DNA of 64,000 bases from Glaciecola sp964621345 (GTDB lineage: Bacteria > Pseudomonadota > Gammaproteobacteria > Enterobacterales > Alteromonadaceae): contig CAZUON010000009.1 in the NCBI GenBank assembly GCA_964621345.1, positions 1-64,000 of the forward strand, written 5' to 3'. This document shows, piece by piece, positions 51,580-60,975 of this stretch. The notes under the pieces are model-generated. The model was given only the letters and a program-made list of their open reading frames with translations, was not told where the DNA came from and made no database searches. Each line of letters opens with the position of its first letter. Within the stretch, counting starts at the first letter, position 1. The position numbers were made by a program, and so were the translations under genes.

Positions 51580-53685
51580 CTAGTATAAATACTGATAAGA
51601 TACACCCACCTGACGCGGCTGACCAAATTGAAAGTAAGGCTCATCAAACGCGTACTCATCTCGTGGGTCGTTACTGAAACCACCAAATCCACGGGTATAA
51701 ATAAGCTCATCGGTAAGATTTTTTACCCATAGTCTTACGTTATGGTTATTAGACTGCCAGCTAATATGGGTATTGACTACCACAGTCGAAGGCGAGCGTT
51801 CTTCGTGTCCGTCGGAAAAGCGAAATTCGTCTTTTGCTTCCATGTCGATAAACCACGACCAATCGGCACTCAATTGCAGATTTGACGAAACATAGGCTGT
51901 GTAACTAGGCGCTTGAGCCTGGTCTTGGGTTGGCACAAAGCTGCCGTCTAGTCGCTCATAATTACCAAAGGTAGCATCTAAGTAACCTAGATTTGCCTTG
52001 AGTAACCACGACTGCGTTAACTGCCAGCTTGAGCTTAGCTCCAAGCCTTTGTTCGTGCCCGTATCTGCATTACGAATGGCATCTGCAAAACCAGTCACAA
52101 TAGTGCCGTCATCAAGTTCATTCTCAAACACAGCAAAATCACTGACTTGTGCATCTTGACGACGCATGTAAAACGCGGTGAGCTGATAATTAAACGCGTT
52201 ATCAAGTAAGACGCCTTTTATACCGGCCTCAAAATTCCAATTGTATTCAGGGTCAAAGCGCCTTTCGTTGCCACTTAAACGCTGATCAAAGTTGAAGCCA
52301 CCTGCTTTATAGCCTCGCGATACACTGGCGTATAACAGGGATGCATCTAATTCGTAGTCAAGGCTAATAGCACCTGCAAACAAAGTGTCATCAATTGATT
52401 CAACAAACGCATCTGAGTCAGCATAATCGGCCTCAAATTGCTCTACACGAGAGCCTATGGTTAACGTAGTTTTGTCGCCAAAACCAATAGCATATTGCCC
52501 GAAAATAGCTGCCGACTGCGGGCTATACTGACTTGTGAAATCGCCGCTGTTAAACGTATACTCGCGAAGCAGGTCTTCGTCTGCATCATTAAACTTCACC
52601 CCTACAACCCACTCATTTGCCATAACGGCGTTTGCTTGGCTACTTACACTCGCTTGAAAACTGCTTCGGCGAACATCTCTAAGGTAGCGGTCAAACGACG
52701 AATAGGTAAATGGATGAAACGCCGGATATGTCCAATCTTCGTCATATCCATAATCAAATTCGCCGTCTAAATGCGTTAAAATAAATTGTGCATCAACACT
52801 TTCAAAAGATTTTTGATATTTTGCACTCGCGGCATATGCTGAGGTTTTATCAAAGCCGGGTTCATCTGATTGCGTCACATTGTCATTATCTAAAGAGAAT
52901 GCGTCGTAGCCATTGTCTATATCAAAATAATAAAGATTCAACGCTATGCTGTCGGTGTCGTTTAATTCTTTTTTAATAAATAAAGTGGCGGTACTTTCGT
53001 CGATATTGTTAGTGTCATCAGTATCTAAAAAAGCGTTATATACATCACCGTCTTCTTGGTTTATTTGCGCGCTGGCTTTAAACGATAGCCCATTGCCAAG
53101 AGATTGTCCGTAAGCTCCACCGAGTTGTAACGCGTTGTTTTGGGCAGCAGTAGCAGAGAACATGGCAGAGGTATCTTCACTTGCAGGATTACTTACGAGC
53201 TTAATTACTCCACCTAAGCTGTTCACGCCAACCGCTACCGATTGTGGCCCTGATAAAAGCTCAACTTGGCGCAAATCATACAAGGTTGCAAGGCTACCTA
53301 AACCTGAGATATCAATGTCGTCTAATAAAAGACCAATAGAGGGATTAACCGGCTCTGAGAATTGACTGCGCTCACCTATTCCTCTTATTTGGATAAATTT
53401 TCCGCGACTCGAGCCTGCGGTAAAATTAACGTTTGGCAGCACCCCAACTAAGTCTTGTAAGTGTCGAGCTTGGCGGTCAACGATTAAGGCTTCAGACAAC
53501 ACAAAGTTGCTGCCCGGTAAATCAGACAAATCTCGCGACGAGAGACTCGTTGTGACCTCAATGCGTTCAATACTCGCCTCTATTTGAGCATCGCCGTTGT
53601 TTGCGTTCGAAGTTTGTGCAAAAGCACTGGCACTGCTAACTAACAGGGCACTGTGTATCGCTAAGTATAAACATGTGTGTTTCAT
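51580..53685 (-). CDS. TonB-dependent receptor, probable thiamine uptake
   Basis: This 701-residue outer-membrane receptor has a signal peptide (start MKHTCLYLAIHSALL, end near AFAQ). The plug (ERIEVTTSLSSRDLSDLPGS ... IRGIGERSQF ... RQVELLSGPQSVAVGVNSLG) precedes a barrel ending in tyrosine (VSYQYLY). ATG 53685 was chosen because the longer frame would run into the riboswitch. The TPP aptamer immediately upstream and the downstream transporter genes point to thiamine or a thiamine precursor as ligand. The receptor sequence alone does not show the ligand. Confidence 0.9.
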   Translation of the reverse strand: MKHTCLYLAIHSALLVSSASAFAQTSNANNGDAQIEASIERIEVTTSLSSRDLSDLPGSNFVLSEALIVDRQARHLQDLVGVLPNVNFTAGSSRGKFIQIRGIGERSQFSEPVNPSIGLLLDDIDISGLGSLATLYDLRQVELLSGPQSVAVGVNSLGGVIKLVSNPASEDTSAMFSATAAQNNALQLGGAYGQSLGNGLSFKASAQINQEDGDVYNAFLDTDDTNNIDESTATLFIKKELNDTDSIALNLYYFDIDNGYDAFSLDNDNVTQSDEPGFDKTSAYAASAKYQKSFESVDAQFILTHLDGEFDYGYDEDWTYPAFHPFTYSSFDRYLRDVRRSSFQASVSSQANAVMANEWVVGVKFNDADEDLLREYTFNSGDFTSQYSPQSAAIFGQYAIGFGDKTTLTIGSRVEQFEADYADSDAFVESIDDTLFAGAISLDYELDASLLYASVSRGYKAGGFNFDQRLSGNERRFDPEYNWNFEAGIKGVLLDNAFNYQLTAFYMRRQDAQVSDFAVFENELDDGTIVTGFADAIRNADTGTNKGLELSSSWQLTQSWLLKANLGYLDATFGNYERLDGSFVPTQDQAQAPSYTAYVSSNLQLSADWSWFIDMEAKDEFRFSDGHEERSPSTVVVNTHISWQSNNHNVRLWVKNLTDELIYTRGFGGFSNDPRDEYAFDEPYFQFGQPRQVGVSYQYLY

Positions 53686-53688
53686 ATG

Positions 53689-53713
53689 GGATCTCTTCTT
53701 TATGAAAAGATCC
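53689..53713 (-). promoter_or_regulatory. Ribosome-binding-site hairpin of the TPP riboswitch
   Basis: On the minus strand GGATCTTTT pairs with AAGAGATCC (one G-U pair) around a seven-base loop, and the second arm holds the purine-rich AAGAG ahead of the ATG at 53685. When formed, it would block translation of the receptor. Its left flank CCGGATC (53709-53715) is also complementary to GATCCGG inside the aptamer (53769-53775), giving a possible switch. Confidence 0.65.
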
Positions 53714-53744
53714 GGCATTACGGCAGGTATTAGGTGATATGTGT

Positions 53745-53833
53745 CAACCATTCCTACGCCGGTACTAACCGGATCAGGTAAATAAGGGTTTTCAAATGAA
53801 TCTCAGCAACGGTTAAGTTGCACCCCTTGGTAA
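53745..53833 (-). ncRNA. TPP (THI-box) riboswitch aptamer
   Basis: The minus strand carries the conserved TPP aptamer blocks in order: AGGGGTGC, GCTGAGA, ACCCTT, ACCTGATCCGG and GCGTAGGAA. ACCA/TGGT ends close the P1 stem. The aptamer senses thiamine pyrophosphate and normally shuts expression off. It stands 59 bases before the TonB receptor gene and governs the thiamine operon. Confidence 0.96.
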
Positions 53834-53866
53834 CTTGTGAAGACTGATGCTTCTTCAACGAGCGCT

Positions 53867-53894
53867 ATGGTAACAGCGCAAGCGTCTTTGTCAA
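53867..53894 (-). promoter_or_regulatory. Sigma-70-type promoter of the thiamine operon
   Basis: On the minus strand a perfect -35 TTGACA (53889-53894) is followed after 16 bases by TACCAT (53867-53872), four of six matches to the -10 consensus. Transcription would begin near 53860, about 27 bases before the aptamer. A GCGCT/AGCGC inverted repeat spans the -10. Confidence 0.6.
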
Positions 53895-53925
53895 TTAAGA
53901 TAATCCTTTGTTTTGCATTTAATTT

Positions 53926-54336
53926 TTAAAGATTAAGTTGACGAATTTCCTCTTCAGTTTGTTTTTCTAGTGCGTCTGCGGTTTTACCATGGGGCATAGG
54001 TTGACGTGTGTCTGCATTCACTGCAACAAACACAATATCGTCAGCAAAACAGATGGTTTTTTTAGTGGCTTTGTTTCGTACTAAACAACTGACCGTAATC
54101 GAGGTTCGCCCTACCGCTTTGGTCTCTAAGCCAAATTCGACAATATCGCCTTTGGCTGCGGGTGACTCAAAACTAATTTCGCCGATATGTTTAGTCACTA
54201 AACAGTTAGTTTCAAGCTGACACGTTGCGTATATCGCAGATTCCTCATCAATCCACTCCAGCGCCCGGCCGCCGAATAATGAATTGGCATAGTTTAAGTC
54301 TTGTGGCATTACTAAACGCCTCGATAAAAATCGCAT
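53926..54336 (-). CDS. Acyl-CoA thioesterase, hotdog fold (YciA-like)
   Basis: This 136-residue cytoplasmic enzyme hydrolyses acyl-CoA. VMPQDLNYANSLFGGRALEWIDEESAIYA holds the hotdog motif with the N-x-x-x-x-x-G-G and the catalytic Asp region typical of the YciA/BACH group. The second conserved strand VSCLVRNKATKK follows. The acyl preference is unknown. It is divergent from tmcA with a 74-base gap. Confidence 0.88.
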   Translation of the reverse strand: MRFLSRRLVMPQDLNYANSLFGGRALEWIDEESAIYATCQLETNCLVTKHIGEISFESPAAKGDIVEFGLETKAVGRTSITVSCLVRNKATKKTICFADDIVFVAVNADTRQPMPHGKTADALEKQTEEEIRQLNL

Positions 54337-54410
54337 ATTTGTTCTCCTAAATGAGGCCTAACATAGTAAGATAGCGCCACGAATTGAATTGATCATACCG
54401 TATATCTAAT

Positions 54411-56648
54411 ATGAAAAAAGGCTTATGTGTAAATGACCTTGACCAATGGTTGAAGCGCCGCAAGCAGGTGTCTGATTTTCGTCAGATATTGATACTTGAA
54501 GGTGTAGCAGCAAAGCCTCAAAACACGCCAAACAAAGAGCGGACTAAGCCCCTTAGTTCTGAGCCTAGCAAACAAGTCAGTATTGTTGAGCGTTCGGCGC
54601 TTTATAACGCATTACAAAGCATCGATGAACACTACCAAGACTGTTTATTAGTCACTCGCTTTTTAGATGATATCGAAACGCCATTCACACATTGCATCGC
54701 TGCGCGCAGTTTAGGACACCAACAGGGTTTTGAGTATGACGCTTTAGTGCTTGATTGTATGGCAGGTTTGCATCCGAATCAGTTATATAACGCTGCTGGT
54801 CTGGTAAAAAAATCAGGATTGTTAGTTCTGTTAGCGCCCTCGCCGTCCAAGTGGCCTAAGTATTTTGCAAGTCATACGCAAATCAAGTTTAGTCAGGGTG
54901 ATAGTCACGAGCTAAGTTATTTCGCGCAGCTATTGTTGGCTTATTTTTCAGACAAATATGATATTGCTTGGTGGACTGAAGAGAAAAAGCACTTGAGCCT
55001 ATGTGATCATGTGGTTTCAGCCCCTCTCATGCAAAACTCAAGCTCTCATTATAGTGAATCATTCACCTTAAGCTCAGCTCAACAAGCTATTCTCGACAAA
55101 GTTGAAGCGTCTTGGTCTTTATCTGAGCATCAGCAAGTGCAAAGCAGTTGCCATCTTATTACGGGTGCTAGAGGAAGAGGAAAAACAAGCCTATTAGCTA
55201 GAATTGCTGAACAAGGTATTGAAAGCCATGCTAAGCGGCGTTTTAGTGAGGTGATTCTATGCACCCCTAGTCCGCTTCAAAATGAACTAATACAGCATTA
55301 CATGGACGAGTCTTACTCATCATCGAGTCAGCTTGTATCGATTGCACCAGACCAAGTTGAGAGAGTTACTCAAAACTCCTTATTACTTATCGATGAAGCC
55401 GCATCAATCGCACCTTGGTTACTCACCACATTATGTAATAAAGCGGCACACAGTATTCTATGTAGCACAACACAAGGCTATGAGGGCAGCGGTAAAGGCC
55501 TGTTGTATCGTTGGTTCCCAAATTTTCAGGGAAACATTGTTCATCATCAACTAATGCAGTCGTTTCGATGGCTTGAGCATGATCCAATTGAACGTTTATT
55601 TACGGCTATTTTTGAGCCTGAATCCACTTTTTCTCCGGTCGCTCTTACTGATACAAACAATTTTCAACTATACAAAGTCGGCAAACAAGACTTTATTGAT
55701 GATCCAGAATTATATGCTAGCTGTTTTGCGCTTTTACAAACGGCGCACTACCAATCCACTCCAATTGATCATATGCGCATGTTAGATGCTAACGACCATC
55801 AGATATGGTTATACGCAAGCGGCAATGAAAAGCCACATGCAAATAGTATTGTTGGTGTTATTTGCACTATTGAAGAAGGCGGTGAGTTAATATTTGATGA
55901 TGTTAAGTTACGACAGGATGTAGCAAGTGGCCGAAGACGTTTGCAAGGGCATATGACATCTCAGGCCTTAGCCTTGCATTTAGCGTCAGAACAAGTATTA
56001 ACACATCCTGTTTGCCGGGTACATCGTATTGCGGTACAACCAAGCTTGCATCGACAAGGTTTTGCCTCAGCTATGCTCAAGGCTTTAAGAGCCCAATTAA
56101 ACAGTGAGTCAGGCCCTAGAGAGGTAAGCCTAAGTTCGGCCTTTGGGATCACTGATGCCTTATACGATTTTTGGGCGAGTAATGGCTTTAGCTTAGTCAA
56201 AATTGGGCAACGTAAAGATAGCAGTAGCGGTACATTAACTGGTTACTTGGTTGATACAAATTCGCCTTTATATACTAGTAACAAAGTCCTTTTTAAAGAC
56301 TGTGTATATCTAGACCTTGCTTACTTACACACGTACCAAAATGCACTGCATGATCTATTACCGCCCTCAATTATTAGTCTTGAGCATAAACTGAGTACAA
56401 GCCCCGCGCTTAACAATTTTATATTAAGCAAGCTGCATTCATTTATGACAGATGAGCTTTCTTACACAATGCTAAAATCTGTGCTACACCATCTGTCAAC
56501 AAGCCAAACTCTGCATCCGGTTATATCCAATACCGAAGGGCAACTTGAAATTACGACTGCGCTTCAAGCATTGCATACTAAACATTTATCAAAGTCAGAA
56601 AAGTTAGAATATGTTTCTAAACTAAAAAACGCAATTATGCTTGTGTAG
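54411..56648 (+). CDS. tmcA: tRNA(Met) cytidine acetyltransferase TmcA
   Basis: This 745-residue enzyme makes N4-acetylcytidine at the wobble base of elongator tRNA-Met, using ATP and acetyl-CoA. An N-terminal DUF1726-type region precedes an RNA-helicase-like ATPase with Walker A GARGRGKTS and Walker B LLLIDEAASIAPW. A GNAT domain follows, with VHRIAVQPSLHRQGFASAML as the acetyl-CoA loop, and a C-terminal tRNA-binding part closes it. Length is usual for the family. Monocistronic. Confidence 0.95.
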   Translation: MKKGLCVNDLDQWLKRRKQVSDFRQILILEGVAAKPQNTPNKERTKPLSSEPSKQVSIVERSALYNALQSIDEHYQDCLLVTRFLDDIETPFTHCIAARSLGHQQGFEYDALVLDCMAGLHPNQLYNAAGLVKKSGLLVLLAPSPSKWPKYFASHTQIKFSQGDSHELSYFAQLLLAYFSDKYDIAWWTEEKKHLSLCDHVVSAPLMQNSSSHYSESFTLSSAQQAILDKVEASWSLSEHQQVQSSCHLITGARGRGKTSLLARIAEQGIESHAKRRFSEVILCTPSPLQNELIQHYMDESYSSSSQLVSIAPDQVERVTQNSLLLIDEAASIAPWLLTTLCNKAAHSILCSTTQGYEGSGKGLLYRWFPNFQGNIVHHQLMQSFRWLEHDPIERLFTAIFEPESTFSPVALTDTNNFQLYKVGKQDFIDDPELYASCFALLQTAHYQSTPIDHMRMLDANDHQIWLYASGNEKPHANSIVGVICTIEEGGELIFDDVKLRQDVASGRRRLQGHMTSQALALHLASEQVLTHPVCRVHRIAVQPSLHRQGFASAMLKALRAQLNSESGPREVSLSSAFGITDALYDFWASNGFSLVKIGQRKDSSSGTLTGYLVDTNSPLYTSNKVLFKDCVYLDLAYLHTYQNALHDLLPPSIISLEHKLSTSPALNNFILSKLHSFMTDELSYTMLKSVLHHLSTSQTLHPVISNTEGQLEITTALQALHTKHLSKSEKLEYVSKLKNAIMLV

Positions 56649-56732
56649 ACGTGGCTTGATGTAAACGAGTGTTTAAGCGCTAAGTGCAAAGTTAAAGTTA
56701 TAGTTAAAGTTTATAAATAAGGTACCAAAAAA

Positions 56733-56757
56733 TAAAAAACCCGCTATAGAGCGGGTC
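56733..56757. terminator. Terminator between tmcA and the TPR gene
   Basis: A stem of ACCCGCT/AGCGGGT with a short loop is flanked by AAAAA on one side. On the minus strand it is followed by a T-run, so it is best suited to end the minus-strand TonB operon; it may also act on tmcA. Confidence 0.8.
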
Positions 56758-56777
56758 TTTCAACATAAGCATCGATA

Positions 56778-58052
56778 TTATAAACGAATGCCTCTATTCT
56801 TAGCTTTTTCTTGAATATAAGGTATCCAAGCAGTTGCATTTCTGCGCATTGAAGGGTCTTTCTGTGCCATCTCCGCATGCTCGTAAGCTTTACGGAAATT
56901 TCCAGCATAGAAATTTGCTTCCATTAGTGAGAAATGTACTTTAGCCACTTCGTCGATGTTACCCGCCAGAGCGGCATTAAGCGCCGAAATCGCCCCTTTA
57001 TAATCCTCTGCAGTCAACAATAAAGCGCCTTGCTTGCGGAAATATTCAGGGTCATTACTCATTTGCCCAGCTTGTGCATAAAACTTAGCAGCACTCTTAT
57101 GTTCTCTCGCTTGATGTAGCGTATTAGCGAGGTTTGCAATCGAGTTTGCATCGTCTTCAATCTCTCCAGCTTTCATATATTTCTCATGAAGCTGTGCAGA
57201 TTTATACGGAATATCGTTTGACGCATACAACTGAACGAGTGCTTTATACTCAGATTTTTTACTTAAAAAACCTTGTTTATAAGCAAGCGCAAAGGTAGAT
57301 AGTGCCTTCTCGTAATTCTCAACTAACATGTAAAAGAATCCGAGTTGAGTCCACCAGTTCTTTTCCTCTGGAAACAGCTCAACTAATGTTTCAACCGTTT
57401 CAACTGCTGCTGGGTAATTTTTTGTTTCGTGAAACGCATTTACCTTTAACGCATAAGGGTTTTTGTCTGGCTCGTCAGCTAAAGCGATCGCTTTATCTGC
57501 AGCGACAACCACTTTATCGAACTCTTTAAGCTCAGTATAACCTTTCGCAATTTTAGTGTAGGTCGAAGCATCTTCTTTACAAGTAAACGCCATCCACTTG
57601 TTGTACCACTGCACTGCGTTGCCATACTTTTCTTCTTGGAGTGATAAGTCACCGTTTAAGCGCATCAAATCTGCTTGGTCTCTGTCGTTCAGAACTTCGC
57701 GATTTGCTGCCCTTTCTAGGAGAACTAAAGACTCTGCCGCATTATCTCCGTCCATTGATACCAAGATTTGCCCAAGAAAGCGCTCTACAGAGGCTTTATC
57801 AAACTCTTCTTTTGGCTCGATGTCACGCAGCAATACAACTGCATCATTCAAACGTTCTTCGTTGTACGCCTCAAAAGCGGTTTGTAACTTTTTACCCGTA
57901 CGTTCACCTAGCAACTGAGTCTTCGGTTGTGAATAGCCAGGGCATACAATAGGCGCTTCTTGCTGTGCCATAACAACAGAAGACGCGCTACCCATAACTA
58001 AAAGTGAACATAAGGCGACAGATTTTTTAAATTGATTATTTAATGCTTTCAT
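56778..58052 (-). CDS. TPR-repeat periplasmic protein of the TonB2 operon
   Basis: This 424-residue protein has a signal peptide (ending near VVMAQ) and many tetratricopeptide helices (for example YGNAVQWYNKWMAF, YTELKEFDKVVVAADKAIAL, YEKALSTFALAYKQG). It starts 2 bases after tonB and is the last gene of the operon. In Vibrio-type TonB2 clusters a TPR protein often sits here. It may be a scaffold or link TonB to receptors, but its exact job is not established. Confidence 0.88.
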   Translation of the reverse strand: MKALNNQFKKSVALCSLLVMGSASSVVMAQQEAPIVCPGYSQPKTQLLGERTGKKLQTAFEAYNEERLNDAVVLLRDIEPKEEFDKASVERFLGQILVSMDGDNAAESLVLLERAANREVLNDRDQADLMRLNGDLSLQEEKYGNAVQWYNKWMAFTCKEDASTYTKIAKGYTELKEFDKVVVAADKAIALADEPDKNPYALKVNAFHETKNYPAAVETVETLVELFPEEKNWWTQLGFFYMLVENYEKALSTFALAYKQGFLSKKSEYKALVQLYASNDIPYKSAQLHEKYMKAGEIEDDANSIANLANTLHQAREHKSAAKFYAQAGQMSNDPEYFRKQGALLLTAEDYKGAISALNAALAGNIDEVAKVHFSLMEANFYAGNFRKAYEHAEMAQKDPSMRRNATAWIPYIQEKAKNRGIRL

Positions 58053-58054
58053 AA

Positions 58055-58669
58055 TTAATTTCCTGCCAAAGTGAAGTCTAACCTAACTTGCAAGCCAGGT
58101 TGCATTTGAGCAACGCCATCAACTACTTTAGGGCGATATTTCCACTTACGTAGTGCTCTTTTTGCTTCACGGTCAAAGACACGCTTTGGATCAGCATCAA
58201 GTACCTCTACGTCAGTTACTCCGCCTAAGGTGTCAATGGTGAAAGACAATAATACCCATCCTTCTTTACCATCTCGGGCTGCATCAGGCGGATACTTAGG
58301 GTCAATTCGAACGATAGGTGTAGCATCACCGTCTCGCATCATATCACCAATACCACCTATGCTAACGCCAACACCGCCGGTATCCACACTAGGGATACTC
58401 AAACTAAACCCATCGGTGTTTGCTTCCGCAGCGTCTGGCTCAACCATTTCAACCTTAGGGGGTTCCTGAGGCGGAGGTGGTGGAGGTGGCGGCGTACGAA
58501 CTCGCGTATTAGCCTCGTCATCAGGTTCGTTCATCACGATATCGATGACAGGAGGGGGTGGCGGCTTCTCGCCTGGCTCACCGGTATTTTCAACGAGCTT
58601 CGCCATTATTACAAACAAGGTAAAGGCTACGCCCGCTCCCAATAATATTGATAAAACAAATCTAACCAT
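58055..58669 (-). CDS. tonB: Energy transducer TonB (TonB2 type)
   Basis: This 204-residue protein transmits inner-membrane proton energy to outer-membrane receptors. An N-terminal membrane anchor (residues 4-24) precedes two proline-rich stretches (EKPPPPPVID and TPPPPPPPPQEPP) that span the periplasm. The C-terminal TonB domain (RIDPKYPPDAARDGKEGWVL ... KRALRKWKYRP) follows. Its shortness is typical of TonB2 rather than TonB1. It starts 1 base after exbD and lies in a full ExbB-ExbD-TonB operon. Confidence 0.94.
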   Translation of the reverse strand: MVRFVLSILLGAGVAFTLFVIMAKLVENTGEPGEKPPPPPVIDIVMNEPDDEANTRVRTPPPPPPPPQEPPKVEMVEPDAAEANTDGFSLSIPSVDTGGVGVSIGGIGDMMRDGDATPIVRIDPKYPPDAARDGKEGWVLLSFTIDTLGGVTDVEVLDADPKRVFDREAKRALRKWKYRPKVVDGVAQMQPGLQVRLDFTLAGN

Positions 58670-58670
58670 A

Positions 58671-59072
58671 TTATTCGCCTCTCACTGCTACAGCAACACG
58701 TTCTATTCCGGCAGCCTTCACTTGGTCCATTACATCAATTACGATGCCATGTTTAGACTTTGAATCTGCTTGAATAAATACTACGTCAGTCGGTTGTTCT
58801 AGCAATAGTTTCTCAAGGTTAGCACGTACAGCGTCAGCAGAAATTTCTCTGCGGTCAATCCATACATCACCGTCTTCAGTTATCGCAATAAAAATGTTGG
58901 CATTTTTATATTGAACTGCTGTTTCACCGTCTGGCTTGTTTACTTCTATACCAGCTTGTTTAACAAACACGGTTGTTACGATAAAAAATATCAGCATGAT
59001 AAACACGATATCGAGCATCGGTGTCATATCAATCTGTGCATCTTCATCCGGCTCTCTTACTTTACGTCCCAT
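58671..59072 (-). CDS. exbD: Biopolymer transport protein ExbD
   Basis: This 133-residue inner-membrane partner of ExbB and TonB has a single helix in MTPMLDIVFIMLIFFIVTTVF, containing the proton-conducting Asp of the ExbD/TolR family. A periplasmic domain follows (VRANLEKLLLEQPTDVVFIQ). It starts 12 bases after exbB. Length and order match TonB2 systems. Confidence 0.95.
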   Translation of the reverse strand: MGRKVREPDEDAQIDMTPMLDIVFIMLIFFIVTTVFVKQAGIEVNKPDGETAVQYKNANIFIAITEDGDVWIDRREISADAVRANLEKLLLEQPTDVVFIQADSKSKHGIVIDVMDQVKAAGIERVAVAVRGE

Positions 59073-59084
59073 AACAACCTCGTA

Positions 59085-59609
59085 TTAATGATGTGGCAAG
59101 CTATCTATCAGCTTTTCTTTCAGCATTTTCGCTTTCGCTTCAATACGTGAACTAAAGAATAAGCCTGATAATGCAGCGACCATTCCAGCCATAGTTGGAA
59201 TCGTTGCCATTGAGATGCCCGCAGCCATCACGCGTGGGTTACCTGTACCTTGTGTTTGCATTGTTTCAAACACTCCGATCATGCCGGTAACCGTTCCTAG
59301 TAATCCAATTAGAGGACACATTGCCACTAAAGTTCGAATAATTAACAAGCGAGCCTGTAAACCATCCGATGCTTGAGAAATCCATGCGTCACGAATTCGA
59401 TGCGCATACCAAGAGGTAGTATCTTCTCGTGCTTCCCAATCAGAAATGATTTTATTTCTGATTCCAGGAAACACGGAAGTTAAGTACCAATAACGCTCAA
59501 TCATTAGAGTCCACATTAGAAAGAGCGCAGCGGCAACAAAATACAACACGTTACCGCCAGTTGCGATGAATTCCCTGACAGATTCCCATAATCCAATCAG
59601 GAATAACAT
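59085..59609 (-). CDS. exbB: Biopolymer transport protein ExbB (ExbB2, short form)
   Basis: This 174-residue MotA/TolQ/ExbB channel protein has one N-terminal helix (VLYFVAAALFLMWTLMI) and two further helices (LIGLLGTVTGMIGVFETM and ISMATIPTMAGMVAALSG). The frame is open further upstream, but ATG 59609, one base past the ttpC stop (TAATATG), gives the family N-terminus. It forms the proton-driven motor with ExbD. Confidence 0.94.
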   Translation of the reverse strand: MLFLIGLWESVREFIATGGNVLYFVAAALFLMWTLMIERYWYLTSVFPGIRNKIISDWEAREDTTSWYAHRIRDAWISQASDGLQARLLIIRTLVAMCPLIGLLGTVTGMIGVFETMQTQGTGNPRVMAAGISMATIPTMAGMVAALSGLFFSSRIEAKAKMLKEKLIDSLPHH

Positions 59610-59610
59610 A

Positions 59611-60969
59611 TTACGCTTTCTCCGATTCTGCGTGCTGGGCAATGATACCGGCTGTTTGCTCGTCAAGAATGTGAACGATTGACTTCGCGCGGCCTGCTAC
59701 AACGCTGTGCATTAAGATAAGTGGTAATGCTGCAATAATACCTTGAGCAGTAGTTACCAATGCCATTGAGATTGAACCCGCCATAATACGTGGGTCACCT
59801 GTACCGAACAAAGTGATTTGTTGGAAGGTTGCAATCATACCAAGAACGGTACCAAGTAGACCTAATAGAGGTGCAATGGCAGCGAATATTTTGATGATGT
59901 TAATTCCAGCTTCTACACGTGGTAGCTCTTTTAGGATAGCTTCATCAAGTTTTAATTCTAGGCTCTCAGAATCAACAGATTTATTTGCTTGATACACCGT
60001 AAGAATACGACCTAATGGGTTTTTGTTTGAAGGATTGTCGATGTTGTTCAACTGTGACTTCATTTTGCCTGCAACCGCAGTCAACGACACAATTTTATAC
60101 AAACCAATTAGCAAGCCAATCGCAAGCATAAAGGTAATGATATAACCAACAATACCACCTGCGTGATAACGCTCCATCATGGTTGCTTTTTGCTTGAACA
60201 ATTCAAGGATTGCGCCACGTGAAGGGTCAACAAAAGTTGCTGTAAAGCCGCTTGTTGCACCTAACAAATCTTGTGCAGTAGCAACTTGGAAACCTTCTGG
60301 CTGACGACCTAAAGGCTGAACTTTGCCATCTTCGTCGTTAAACGTAAGGTAACCAGCATCGCCTACAAGGTTAAAAGTACCAATACGTACTACTTCTTGT
60401 GTGCTTGAACCGCCGTCTAGGTCAACAACTTCAGTGCTGAAGCGAGATACTTTACCCGACTCAGTCATTTCAGTTTGTAGTGCTAACCATAACTCTTCTA
60501 ACTCAGTAATGTTCGGAAGGCCTTTAGAGTCTTGCGCCATTTCAGCTAGGAAAGTATCACGGCCTGGGAACTCGGCACTTACGATTGATGTTGAAATTAC
60601 ACCGTATGCATCAGCAGAAGCTTGACGAACAACACCAAACATCTCACCTAAGGTACCTGATGCTTGTTCTAATTCGATGTCTTTGTCGACAATCGTTTGC
60701 TCATTTGTTGCAAACTGCGCCGTTAAACGATCACCGCGGTCTTCTTCAGCTTTTAAGTTAGCTTGTGCTTTACGCAACAATGCTTGTTTGTCAGCACGCT
60801 CGTCTAAAAACTCGCGTTCACGCGCTTCGTTTAAACGTTTTTCAGAAACGCGATCGTTTTTAACTTGATTTAAAAGGTCGTCAAGCGTTGTTGGCGCTTG
60901 CGCATTTGCAAAACCTGCTACCAAAGCAATGGAAGCGGTTGCGACAAGTGTCTTTATTGTTGTTTTCAT
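59611..60969 (-). CDS. ttpC: TtpC-like MotA/TolQ/ExbB-domain protein of the TonB2 system
   Basis: This 452-residue protein has a signal peptide (ending near FANAQ). A periplasmic coiled-coil-rich part (residues about 35-95 with many Glu/Arg/Lys heptads) and further periplasmic sequence precede a C-terminal TolQ/ExbB-like three-helix domain (LLGLLGTVLGMIATFQQITL, LVTTAQGIIAALPLIL). This size and layout match TtpC, the extra component required by Vibrio TonB2. It overlaps no gene but is tightly packed between DUF3450 and exbB. Confidence 0.92.
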   Translation of the reverse strand: MKTTIKTLVATASIALVAGFANAQAPTTLDDLLNQVKNDRVSEKRLNEAREREFLDERADKQALLRKAQANLKAEEDRGDRLTAQFATNEQTIVDKDIELEQASGTLGEMFGVVRQASADAYGVISTSIVSAEFPGRDTFLAEMAQDSKGLPNITELEELWLALQTEMTESGKVSRFSTEVVDLDGGSSTQEVVRIGTFNLVGDAGYLTFNDEDGKVQPLGRQPEGFQVATAQDLLGATSGFTATFVDPSRGAILELFKQKATMMERYHAGGIVGYIITFMLAIGLLIGLYKIVSLTAVAGKMKSQLNNIDNPSNKNPLGRILTVYQANKSVDSESLELKLDEAILKELPRVEAGINIIKIFAAIAPLLGLLGTVLGMIATFQQITLFGTGDPRIMAGSISMALVTTAQGIIAALPLILMHSVVAGRAKSIVHILDEQTAGIIAQHAESEKA

Positions 60970-60975
60970 TAACCC

